From the NCBI GenBank assembly GCA_937136445.1, contig CAKZOQ010000165.1, positions 1 through 5,139 of the forward strand: a stretch of 5,139 nt of DNA, written 5' to 3'. This document shows positions 1 through 5,139 of the stretch, piece after piece. The notes beneath the pieces were generated by a model. The model was given only the letters and a program-made list of their open reading frames with translations, did not search any database and was not told the origin of the DNA. This DNA comes from an uncultured Gemmatimonadota bacterium (lineage in GTDB: Bacteria > Gemmatimonadota > Gemmatimonadetes > Longimicrobiales > Gaopeijiaceae). Made by a program: the position numbers and the translations under genes. Position 1 is the stretch's first letter. Each line of letters opens with the position of its first letter.

Positions 1-1
1 C

Positions 2-148
2 GACGGGCCTCGCTGGCTCCGGTCGCACCCGGAGATCGCCGCGCTCTTCCTGGAGATCCGGGACGAGCGGGTGATCCCCTGGCACACCGACGCCATGGAT
101 CGATGGATGGACACCCGACGGACCAACCAACCTCCCAAGGAACGCTGA
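2..148 (+). CDS. C-terminal end of a probable ApbE-type FAD:protein FMN transferase (5' end outside window)
   Basis: An open frame enters from the left edge and ends at TGA 146-148, giving about 48 C-terminal residues. The visible segment includes WLRSHPEIAALFLEIRDERV, then a tail with WHTDAMDRW and a basic hydrophilic end. The order 'helix with HPEI, strand ALFLEIRDERVIPW, then a short tail' resembles the C-terminus of ApbE proteins, which transfer FMN from FAD to a Thr/Ser of exported flavoproteins using Mg2+. The catalytic part lies outside the window, so the call rests on this weak similarity plus context: two genes downstream is an FMN-binding-domain protein with the ApbE target motif. 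The stop lies 2 bases before the TTG start proposed for the porin, so the genes are probably co-transcribed. That a real coding end is present is fairly sure; the family is only a moderate call. Confidence 0.55.
   Translation, partial: DGPRWLRSHPEIAALFLEIRDERVIPWHTDAMDRWMDTRRTNQPPKER
137..141 (+). promoter_or_regulatory. Ribosome binding site supporting the TTG start at 151
   Basis: AAGGA lies 9 bases before TTG 151, inside the last codons of the upstream gene. The in-frame ATG at 103 has no comparable purine-rich site. Starting there would also add 16 hydrophilic residues before the signal peptide and overlap the upstream gene by 46 bases. This site therefore favours TTG as the true start. 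Confidence 0.6.
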
Positions 149-150
149 CC

Positions 151-1431
151 TTGTCTCTTCGCACCTTCCTCCAGACCGCCCTTCTCGTCGCGCTGGCGAC
201 GCTGGGCGTCTCCCTTCCCGTATCTCCCCTGAGCGCCCAGGACGCCGATTCGGCGCGCATCGCCGAGCTCGAGCGTCGCATGGAGGCCATCACCCGTGAA
301 CTGGAGCGGATGGAGCTCGGCCAAGAGGTCGTGCAGGCCGACACCTCCATCGGCGGCTTCGGCTACGGCGCCTCCAAGGTCTATCAGGTACAGCAGGGCG
401 TCTCCGTCGGCGGCTACGGCGAGATCCTCTATGAGAACTACGCCTCCGAGTTGGAGAACGGGGCGGAGGCGTTCCGGACCGACCAGTTCGACGCCCTCCG
501 GGCCATCATCTATCTGGGCTACAAATTCAACGACCGGCTGCTCTTCAACTCAGAGATCGAGGTGGAGCACGCCGACGAGATCTTCCTGGAGTTTGCGTAC
601 ATCGACTACCTGCTGAGCGACAACGTGGGGCTGCGCGGCGGACTCCTTCTCTCGCCCATGGGGCTGGTGAACGAGCTCCACGAGCCGCCCTTCTACCTGC
701 CGACGGAGCGCTCCCGCACCGAGAGCGCCATCATCCCCACGACCTGGCGGGAGAACGGCGTCGGGCTCTTCGGGAACGCAGGGCCGTTCGAGTGGCGGAC
801 CTACCTCATGAACTCTTTCGACGGCGGAGCCTTCGACGACGGCGGGCTGCGCGGCGGTCGACAGAAGGGCGCCCGGGCGTTGGCCGAGGACTTCGGCATG
901 GCGGCGCGTGTGGACTACACCGCCACTCCGGGCCTCATCCTGGGCGCCTCGACCTACGTGGGCGAGACGGCGCAGAATCGGGAGCTGGACGGTCGGGAGG
1001 TGGGCGGTCGCGTCACCATCTGGGACCTCCACGCCGACTACAAGATCCGGGGCTGGAACCTCCGGGGCCTCCTGGCAGGCGCCACGGTGGACGAGGCGGC
1101 GGAGCTGAACGAGCTCAACGGTCTCAGCGGTGCACAGGGCGTCGGGGAATCCATGCTGGGGTGGTACCTTGAAGCGGGATACGACATTCTCCGCGGCGCC
1201 GAGACCAGCCAGCAGCTCCTGCCGTACCTACGCTACGAGAAGCTGGACACGCAGCGCGAGGTGGCCCCCGGCTTTGCCGCCGACCCGGCGAACGACCAGA
1301 CCATCGTCGCCCTGGGACTCTCCTGGAAGCCCACCCCCGAGGTGGTGTGGAAGCTGGGGTACCAGATCCATTCCAACGCAGCCGACACCGGACTCGACCA
1401 GTGGAATCTCCAGATCGGATGGCTCTTCTGA
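151..1431 (+). CDS. Outer-membrane porin, OprO/OprP-like, with periplasmic coiled coil
   Basis: Predicted 426-residue outer-membrane beta-barrel, read from TTG 151 (RBS at 137-141, 2 bases after the upstream stop); ATG 103 is the alternative start. Residues 1-30 form a signal peptide with a long hydrophobic core ending in SAQ. Residues 37-54 form a short coiled coil with hydrophobic residues at perfect 3-4 spacing (I37, L40, M44, I47, L51, M54), as expected for a trimerising periplasmic stalk. The remainder shows alternating amphipathic beta-strands rich in Gly and aromatics and ends in Phe (WNLQIGWLF), a typical barrel C-terminus. A stretch near residues 175-205 with HEPP (from H177) and TTWRENG (around W199) resembles phosphate-selective porin O/P family proteins. 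The family is trimeric and passive; the substrate cannot be read here. Its place between a probable ApbE gene and a flavoprotein gene suggests it admits a substrate or electron acceptor for that system, which is inference. Confidence 0.82.
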   Translation: MSLRTFLQTALLVALATLGVSLPVSPLSAQDADSARIAELERRMEAITRELERMELGQEVVQADTSIGGFGYGASKVYQVQQGVSVGGYGEILYENYASELENGAEAFRTDQFDALRAIIYLGYKFNDRLLFNSEIEVEHADEIFLEFAYIDYLLSDNVGLRGGLLLSPMGLVNELHEPPFYLPTERSRTESAIIPTTWRENGVGLFGNAGPFEWRTYLMNSFDGGAFDDGGLRGGRQKGARALAEDFGMAARVDYTATPGLILGASTYVGETAQNRELDGREVGGRVTIWDLHADYKIRGWNLRGLLAGATVDEAAELNELNGLSGAQGVGESMLGWYLEAGYDILRGAETSQQLLPYLRYEKLDTQREVAPGFAADPANDQTIVALGLSWKPTPEVVWKLGYQIHSNAADTGLDQWNLQIGWLF

Positions 1432-1994
1432 GGCACCCGCTCGTCACAGCGGCCCTTACCCTCCTGGTGGGGGTCGTCCTAGCCGGTCCGGTGCAGGCTC
1501 AGCTCCTCACCCAGACGGAGGCGCTGGCCCTGGCGTTCCCGGAGGCCGACTCCACGGAGCGGCGCACCGCCTATCTCACAGAAGGAGAGGTGGAGCGGGC
1601 CCTGGAGCTCGCCGGAGAGGACGTGCGACGCCCTTCGAGCATCGTGACCCACTACGTCGCTCTGCAGGGCGGAGCACCGGTGGGTGTGGCCTACTTCGAC
1701 GCCCATCGCGTCCGCACCCTCAACGAGGTCCTCATGGTCGTGGTGGGGCTGGACGATCGCGTCGGCCGCATCGAGACCGTGAGCTTCCGGGAGCCGCCGG
1801 AGTATGAGGCTCCGGAGGGGTGGCTGGAGCTCTTCGAGGGCCGACGGCTGGACGAGGATCTCTCGTTGAAGGGTGACATTCCGACCATGACCGGGGCCAC
1901 GCTCACGGCCCGAGCGGTGACGCGGGCGACACGCCGCATCCTGGCCCTCCACGCCGTCGTGCGTCCCTTCGACGACGCCCGCGCCGATCGGTGA
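1419..1994 (+). CDS. Exported FMN-binding domain protein, probable covalent flavoprotein
   Basis: A 191-residue protein starting at ATG 1419, overlapping the porin gene by 13 bases. The frame is open further upstream, but this start puts the signal peptide at the N-terminus. Residues 1-27 form that signal peptide (hydrophobic core 8-23, ending VQAQ). Residues about 75-180 match the FMN_bind domain seen in RnfG/NqrC: strand VTHYVAL, then GGAPVGVAYFD, the VVVGLDDRVGRIETVSF strand pair, and DIPTMTGATLTA. In the TGAT motif (158-161) T161 is the expected site for phosphoester-linked FMN added by ApbE. There is no lipobox Cys and no other membrane segment, so it is likely soluble in the periplasm or held by an uncleaved N-terminus. 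Residues 28-74 are a helical, charged extension of unknown role. No strong ribosome site precedes ATG 1419, so translation is probably coupled to the porin. Expected role: one-electron flavin carrier taking electrons from the membrane protein encoded next. Flavinylation is inferred from motif and context. Confidence 0.85.
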   Translation: MALLRHPLVTAALTLLVGVVLAGPVQAQLLTQTEALALAFPEADSTERRTAYLTEGEVERALELAGEDVRRPSSIVTHYVALQGGAPVGVAYFDAHRVRTLNEVLMVVVGLDDRVGRIETVSFREPPEYEAPEGWLELFEGRRLDEDLSLKGDIPTMTGATLTARAVTRATRRILALHAVVRPFDDARADR

Positions 1995-2536
1995 ACCCCA
2001 TCGCCAAGTGGCTCCTCCTGGGGAGCTCGGGCGCCACCCTCTTCACCGGCGTGGCCTACGGGTGGATGAAGTACCTCATGGAGCCGGTCTCGGCGTGGGC
2101 AGTGGTGAACCACCCCCTGCAGCCGTTCATGCTGAAGGCTCACATCCTGGTGGCGCCGGTGCTGGTCTTCGCGCTGGGGGTCATCGCCGTCGACCATATC
2201 TGGAAGCACTACCGGAGCCGGGTGCGTCTTGGACGGCGCTCCGGTCTGACCATGATGTGGCTCGTGGTCCCCATGATCGTCTCGGGGTACCTGATCCAGG
2301 CGGTCACCCAGGAGGGGTGGCTCACGGCGATGATCTGGGCGCACCTCATCACCGGCGGCGTCTACGGGGTGGCGATGTTCGCCCACTGGGTGGCGTTCGC
2401 TCGGCGTCGCCGCATCCGGGAGCGCCTTGGTGGCGGCCGCCGGGAGGACGTGGGGACCATGCCCGGCTCCGCTCCGGCCACCGCATCGGACCAGGGCGTG
2501 GACCAGGGCACGGAGGTTGCAACACTTTCGTCATGA
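1991..2536 (+). CDS. Four-helix inner-membrane protein, possible two-heme cytochrome b-like electron conduit
   Basis: A 181-residue protein starting at GTG 1991, which overlaps the preceding stop in GTGA, so translation is likely coupled. Four hydrophobic helices lie at about 7-26, 50-68, 86-105 and 112-136. Arg-rich stretches between helices 2 and 3 (75-83) and after helix 4 (138-145) place both ends in the cytoplasm. Histidines cluster in helices 2 and 4: H51 and H118 near the periplasmic side, H69 or H73 and H132 near the cytoplasmic side, with H118 and H132 14 residues apart. That is the pattern of a four-helix bundle binding two b hemes, as in cytochrome b-type and DUF4405-like proteins that partner flavinylated proteins. 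Residues 144-181 are a polar, Gly/Ser/Ala-rich tail with DQGVDQGT encoded by a 12-bp tandem repeat. I do not recognise a named family with certainty; heme binding is inference from His placement and the adjacent flavoprotein gene. Confidence 0.75.
   Translation: MNPIAKWLLLGSSGATLFTGVAYGWMKYLMEPVSAWAVVNHPLQPFMLKAHILVAPVLVFALGVIAVDHIWKHYRSRVRLGRRSGLTMMWLVVPMIVSGYLIQAVTQEGWLTAMIWAHLITGGVYGVAMFAHWVAFARRRRIRERLGGGRREDVGTMPGSAPATASDQGVDQGTEVATLSS
2488..2511 (+). repeat. Two-copy 12-bp tandem repeat in the 3' end of the membrane-protein gene
   Basis: The unit GGACCAGGGCGT is followed directly by GGACCAGGGCAC (10 of 12 bases identical). It encodes DQGV-DQGT in the polar C-terminal tail. It keeps the reading frame and is probably a small duplication without consequence for the membrane domain. 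Confidence 0.6.
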
Positions 2537-2553
2537 GCCGGGTCGCTGGGATG

Positions 2554-2660
2554 GGGGAGGACGCCCGTCGCCGGCCTGGCGGCCATCCGAAGTCCGAGAA
2601 CGTCCCAGGACCCGTCCTCCCCTTCCGACACGATCCGTCCTCTCCGGAGGACGTTTTTTT
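2554..2660 (+). promoter_or_regulatory. Candidate attenuator or riboswitch-like leader of the TonB-dependent receptor gene
   Basis: This non-coding stretch contains two copies of GAGGACG (in 2554-2563 as ggggaggacg, and 2647-2653) and two copies of its complement CGTCCTC (in 2613-2622 as cgtcctcccc, and 2636-2642). Pairing 2554-2563 with 2613-2622 gives a perfect 10-bp stem closing a 49-base interior, and leaves the terminator 2636-2653 free to form. Pairing 2554-2563 with 2636-2645 instead gives 10 bp with a single G-U and destroys the terminator. The interior can form a small hairpin (CGCC 2569-2572 with GGCG 2578-2581). Mutually exclusive helices ahead of a terminator, followed 30 bases later by a start codon, are the architecture of a cis-acting transcriptional switch. 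I do not recognise a known riboswitch class, and no ligand can be named. Chance complementarity in GC-rich DNA is the alternative. Confidence 0.45.
2636..2660 (+). terminator. Rho-independent terminator between the flavoprotein operon and the TonB receptor gene
   Basis: A perfect 7-bp stem (CGTCCTC 2636-2642, GAGGACG 2647-2653) is closed by the tetraloop TCCG, which fits the extra-stable UNCG class, and is followed at once by seven T residues (2654-2660). It ends the upstream four-gene unit. Because only 29 bases separate it from the next start codon, it probably also controls read-through into the receptor gene. Confidence 0.88.
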
Positions 2661-2663
2661 CGC

Positions 2664-2693
2664 ATGCCTGCCTCTCCCACTCCATCCCGATGA
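2664..2693 (+). CDS. Possible nine-codon leader ORF overlapping the TonB receptor start
   Basis: ATG 2664 opens a frame encoding MPASPTPSR, and its TGA (2691-2693) overlaps the receptor ATG (2690-2692) in ATGA, the usual arrangement for translational coupling. A GGAGGA sequence lies 12 bases upstream (2646-2651), a rather long spacing, and falls inside the 3' arm of the terminator hairpin. The receptor itself has no purine-rich site, since 2665-2689 is pyrimidine-rich. The ORF could help ribosomes reach the receptor start, but it is short enough to be chance. Confidence 0.25.
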   Translation: MPASPTPSR

Positions 2694-4741
2694 CAGCCGT
2701 CCGCCCCCTGTCTCTCGTTCTGTCCTCCGTCGCCTCCGCCCTCCTGCTCCTCCCCGGTCTCCTGAGTGCGCAGGTACCGGACAGCCTCCCCGCCGACAGC
2801 TCGGTCTTCCGCATCGAGGGCATCAGCATCCAGGCACAGCGGCCGGTGACGACCATCGGTGGGGCCAGCGCCGTGGAGGTTCGGGTGGATTCCCTGGGGC
2901 TTCCAGCGGCGCCCACCGCCGAGGAGGTCCTCCGGGAGCTTCCTTCGCTCCACGTGCGCACCAACTCGCGGGGCCAGGCTGAGATCTCCGTCCGGGGCTC
3001 GGAGTCCCGGCAGGTGGCCGTGCTCCTGGACGGAGTGCCCCTCACCCTGGGCTGGGACGGACGTACCGACGTCTCCATCCTTCCCGCCGGCGCCGTCCGC
3101 GACCTGAACTTCGTGCGGGGCCTCTCCACCGTGCTCCACGGCCCCAACGTCCTCGGCGGCGTGGTGGAGATGAACCTGGCGCGTGGGACGGACGTCCCGG
3201 AGCGGGGCAGTTGGTCGGTCTCGGGGGGGCTGGACCATACCGGCGCCTACTCGTCGGCGGCTACCCTCACCACACCCTTCCGCACCGACGACGGGGCGGG
3301 GCTGGTGCGGGTGGGCGGCGGCTGGCGGGACTCCCCGGGGGCGCCGTTGGCCTCCGGGATCTCCGAGCCCCAGCCCGGAGCGGACGCCGACCTCCGGCTG
3401 AACACCGACATGCAGAACCTGGACGGTTTCGCGGCCCTCCGGTGGGCGCACGAGGATGGCGCGTGGGCCAGCGTATCGGCCGTGGGACACCAGGCGGAGC
3501 GCGGGATCGCCGCCGAGCTGGGCACCGACGACGCCCGCTTCTGGCGCTACCCCCACGTGAGCCGGGGCATCTTCGCCGTCAGCGGGGGGACGGGCATCCA
3601 GGACACGCCCTGGGGCTCGGGAGACGTGGAGGCCAGCGTGGGGCTGGACCTGGGGCGGACGGAGATCCGCTCCTACGACTCCCGGGACTACGACGAGATC
3701 GTCGGCACCGAGAACGGCGACGACCGCACGGTGACGGTGCGCCTCCTGGGGGACCACTCCCTCGGGCCTCGGGCCGACCTGCGCGGTTCCCTGACCTTCG
3801 CCGACATCGCCCACGATTCCGAGGTGGACGGCACCACGCGAAGCTATCGCCAGCGCCTCTTCAGCGCCGGCGCCGAGACGGTGGTGCGCCTGGTGGACAG
3901 CCCCGGCGCGGGTCTGGAAGCCCTCCGCCTGAGCTTCGGCGCCGCCTACGACCGGGGATCCACCCCCGAGTCCGGCGGACTCCCGCCCCTGGGGGTCATC
4001 GAGGACTGGGGCGGGCGGGTCGGTCTATCGGCCCTCACCAACGGCGGCGAGACGCTGGTGCACGTGGGGGTCAGCCGCCGAGGGCGCTTCCCGGCCCTCC
4101 GGGAGATGTACTCGGAGGCCCTCAACCGCTTCGTGCCCAACCCGGACCTGACTCCGGAGCACCTCGTGGCCGTGGAGGGCGGGCTCACCACCCGGCTGGG
4201 CAATGGCGAGATCCAGGTGGTGGGCTTTCACCACGACCTCACCGACGCCATCCGCCGCATCACCTTCCCCGACGGCCGGAGGCAGCGGGTGAACTCCGAC
4301 GAGCTCACCAGTACGGGCGTGGAGTTTCTCTTCAGTCAGTCGCTGGGAGCGCTGGAGGTAGGGACCGATCTCACCCTCCAGTCGGTGGAGCTCACCGATC
4401 CGGAGACCGCGGCCTCTTCGGAGCCGGAGAACCTTCCGGAGCGCGCGGGTCGCGCCTACGTCCAGATTCCCCTGGGGACGGGTCTCCGGGCTCGGGCGGA
4501 GGTGGAGTACACCGGTCCCCAGTTCTGCCAGGATCCGGACACCGGAGCGGACGTGGAGCTGGACGGGGGGACCTGGCTCAACGGGGCCCTCAGCAAGGTC
4601 TGGAACCTGGGGCGCGGCGGGCAGGGTCGGCGCCTCGAGACGAGTGTGCGTGTGCAGAACGTCACCGACACCGCCCTCTACGATCAGTGCGGCCTTCCAC
4701 GGGCCGGCCGGCTCTTCGGGGTGCAGTTCCGCCTCTTCTGA
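2690..4741 (+). CDS. TonB-dependent outer-membrane receptor
   Basis: A 683-residue protein, normal length for the family, which imports scarce ligands such as siderophores, cobalamin or metal complexes using TonB-ExbB-ExbD energy. Residues 1-27 are a signal peptide ending SAQ. A short linker (28-50, with FRIEGISIQAQRP) may hold the TonB box. The plug spans about 55-163: EEVLRELPSLHVRT, then SVRGSESRQVAVLLDGVPL (100-118) and TVLHGPNVLGGVVEMN (147-162), all typical plug signatures. The remaining roughly 500 residues are amphipathic beta-strands ending in FGVQFRLF, with the usual C-terminal aromatic. The only cysteines I see, C613 and C667, lie in the last strands and loops and could form a disulfide. 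There is no CarboxypepD_reg-like N-terminal extension, so it is a simple receptor and not a SusC-type one. The start is set by the signal peptide; no ribosome site precedes it. Substrate is unknown. Adjacency to a flavin redox operon makes a metal ligand conceivable, but this is not shown. Confidence 0.92.
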   Translation: MTAVRPLSLVLSSVASALLLLPGLLSAQVPDSLPADSSVFRIEGISIQAQRPVTTIGGASAVEVRVDSLGLPAAPTAEEVLRELPSLHVRTNSRGQAEISVRGSESRQVAVLLDGVPLTLGWDGRTDVSILPAGAVRDLNFVRGLSTVLHGPNVLGGVVEMNLARGTDVPERGSWSVSGGLDHTGAYSSAATLTTPFRTDDGAGLVRVGGGWRDSPGAPLASGISEPQPGADADLRLNTDMQNLDGFAALRWAHEDGAWASVSAVGHQAERGIAAELGTDDARFWRYPHVSRGIFAVSGGTGIQDTPWGSGDVEASVGLDLGRTEIRSYDSRDYDEIVGTENGDDRTVTVRLLGDHSLGPRADLRGSLTFADIAHDSEVDGTTRSYRQRLFSAGAETVVRLVDSPGAGLEALRLSFGAAYDRGSTPESGGLPPLGVIEDWGGRVGLSALTNGGETLVHVGVSRRGRFPALREMYSEALNRFVPNPDLTPEHLVAVEGGLTTRLGNGEIQVVGFHHDLTDAIRRITFPDGRRQRVNSDELTSTGVEFLFSQSLGALEVGTDLTLQSVELTDPETAASSEPENLPERAGRAYVQIPLGTGLRARAEVEYTGPQFCQDPDTGADVELDGGTWLNGALSKVWNLGRGGQGRRLETSVRVQNVTDTALYDQCGLPRAGRLFGVQFRLF

Positions 4742-4756
4742 GGAAGGGTCCGGGGC

Positions 4757-4785
4757 CTGACCCCTGCCCCTGAGGGCGCTAGATT
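4757..4785 (+). promoter_or_regulatory. Possible sigma-70-type promoter for the C39-like gene
   Basis: CTGACC (4757-4762) and TAGATT (4780-4785) each match four of six consensus bases and are separated by exactly 17 bases. Transcription would start near 4792, at the base of the hairpin that follows. It lies just after the receptor stop, which fits a new transcription unit. Short matches of this kind also occur by chance. Confidence 0.4.
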
Positions 4786-4789
4786 CCAC

Positions 4790-4823
4790 CGCGCCGTCCC
4801 CGCCGCCCGGCCGGGACGGCGCG
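4790..4823 (+). promoter_or_regulatory. Perfect 11-bp hairpin upstream of the C39-like gene
   Basis: CGCGCCGTCCC (4790-4800) and GGGACGGCGCG (4813-4823) are exact inverted complements around a 12-base GC-rich loop. No T-run follows (the next bases are acccgttctg), so it is not a standard intrinsic terminator. It could end the receptor transcript in a T-independent way, act as a 5'-UTR hairpin stabilising the downstream mRNA if the promoter at 4757-4785 is used, or be a protein-binding palindrome. The ribosome site at 4838 stays outside the stem. Confidence 0.5.
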
Positions 4824-4837
4824 ACCCGTTCTGCTCT

Positions 4838-4842
4838 GGAGG
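4838..4842 (+). promoter_or_regulatory. Ribosome binding site supporting a CTG start at 4848
   Basis: GGAGG lies 5 bases before CTG 4848. The frame has an upstream stop at 4758-4760 and contains no ATG, GTG or TTG between that stop and the conserved Cys motif, so this site points to CTG as the start codon. Confidence 0.55.
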
Positions 4843-4847
4843 TCCCA

Positions 4848-5139
4848 CTGGTCCCGGCTCGGTTCGACGTTCCCATCCTCCCCCAGCCCGACGACCTCAC
4901 CTGCGGGCCCACCTGCCTGCACGCCGTCTATCGCTTCTGGGGCGACGAGGTACCGCTGGAGGAGGTCATCGAGGGGGTGGACCGCCTGGAGAACCAGGGC
5001 ACCCTCGGCGTCCTCCTGGGCATCGCCGCCCTAAAGCGCGGCTATCGCGCCGTCCTCTACAGCTACAACCTCGCCGTCTTCGACCCGAGCTGGTTCGACG
5101 CCCCCACCGATCTGTCGGCGAAGCTCCGGGCCCAGGCCG
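4848..5139 (+). CDS. Peptidase C39-like family protein (3' end outside window)
   Basis: The first 97 codons of a gene that runs off the window. The conserved block QPDDLTCGPTCLHAVYRFWG (residues 13-32) matches the C39-like papain-fold signature: Q13 would form the oxyanion hole and C19 would be the nucleophile, followed by CGPTC and a helix. Next comes LENQGTLGVLLGIAALKRGY, then a strand with AVLYSYNL and FDPSWF. The catalytic His and Asp are expected beyond the edge. There is no signal peptide or double-Gly leader context, so it is probably cytoplasmic and not the peptidase domain of a bacteriocin ABC exporter. From memory, stand-alone proteins of this kind can sit next to RimK-like ATP-grasp genes, which would lie downstream of the window. 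The start is CTG 4848, the only candidate codon with a good ribosome site. Protease activity is inferred from the family. Confidence 0.8.
   Translation, partial: MVPARFDVPILPQPDDLTCGPTCLHAVYRFWGDEVPLEEVIEGVDRLENQGTLGVLLGIAALKRGYRAVLYSYNLAVFDPSWFDAPTDLSAKLRAQA

Noticed and set aside
550..1032. Minus-strand open frame of 160 codons within the porin gene
   Set aside because: It is opposite a well-supported porin, shows shadow-like composition and no ribosome site or family resemblance.
2589..2606. GAAGTCCGAGAACGTCCC resembles the 3' conserved segment of cobalamin riboswitches
   Set aside because: The match is partial and the rest of the aptamer is missing: no B12-box-like CCCGCAACTG segment and no clear GGTG...CCG core upstream. 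The local stem-loops do not follow the cobalamin fold. A covariance-model search (RF00174) would settle it.
2533..2982. Open frame starting at ATG 2533, overlapping the membrane-protein stop in ATGA
   Set aside because: Its product is Arg/Pro/Gly-rich low-complexity sequence typical of a shadow frame. It passes through the terminator, overlaps the receptor gene for most of its length, and lacks a properly spaced ribosome site.
2531..3814. Long minus-strand open frame of 427 codons
   Set aside because: It is antisense to the receptor gene, has Gly/Arg/His/Pro-rich composition, no recognisable domain or signal peptide. Such frames are common opposite high-GC genes.
4746..4763. GGGTC...GACCC 5-bp inverted repeat just after the receptor stop, as a possible terminator
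   Set aside because: The stem is short, has an 8-base loop and no T-run, so it is not convincing as a terminator.
3211..4773. Long plus-strand open frame of 520 codons inside the receptor gene
   Set aside because: It is an alternative frame of the TonB receptor with Arg/Gly/Pro-rich translation and no domain signature; the receptor frame has clear plug and barrel features.
1..5139. Search for tRNA or rRNA genes, CRISPR arrays, insertion sequences and attachment sites
   Set aside because: No cloverleaf-like segment, spaced repeats, transposase-like product or terminal inverted repeats were seen on either strand.

Overview
This is a high-GC, densely packed bacterial window in which every supported gene lies on the + strand. 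The organism is Gram-negative (diderm), because two products look like outer-membrane beta-barrels with signal peptides. The signal peptides of those two proteins end in Ser-Ala-Gln and that of the flavoprotein in Gln-Ala-Gln. Together with the base composition this would suit Gemmatimonadota or a similar phylum, but that placement is an impression and was not tested.

Positions 2-2536 hold four tightly coupled genes with gaps or overlaps of only a few bases. They are the 3' end of a probable ApbE-type FMN transferase, an OprO/OprP-like porin with a periplasmic coiled coil (read here from a TTG start at 151), an exported FMN-binding-domain protein with a TGAT flavinylation motif, and a four-helix membrane protein with histidines placed as in a two-heme cytochrome b. 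I infer a flavin-based route for electrons across the inner membrane: the four-helix protein carries electrons outward, the periplasmic flavoprotein receives them after ApbE attaches FMN to a Thr, and the porin admits a substrate or acceptor. The final acceptor cannot be read from the sequence.

Positions 2537-2689 are non-coding and structured. They end in a strong intrinsic terminator (2636-2660) only 29 bases before a TonB-dependent receptor gene (2690-4741). No promoter fits between the two, so the terminator is probably conditional. The same 7-base element and its complement each occur twice here, giving mutually exclusive hairpins as in a riboswitch or attenuator. This is the most interesting signal in the window.

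Positions 4742-4847 carry a plausible sigma-70-type promoter and a perfect 11-bp hairpin. They lead to a truncated gene for a C39-like cysteine peptidase family protein, which appears to start at CTG (4848) and runs off the window end.
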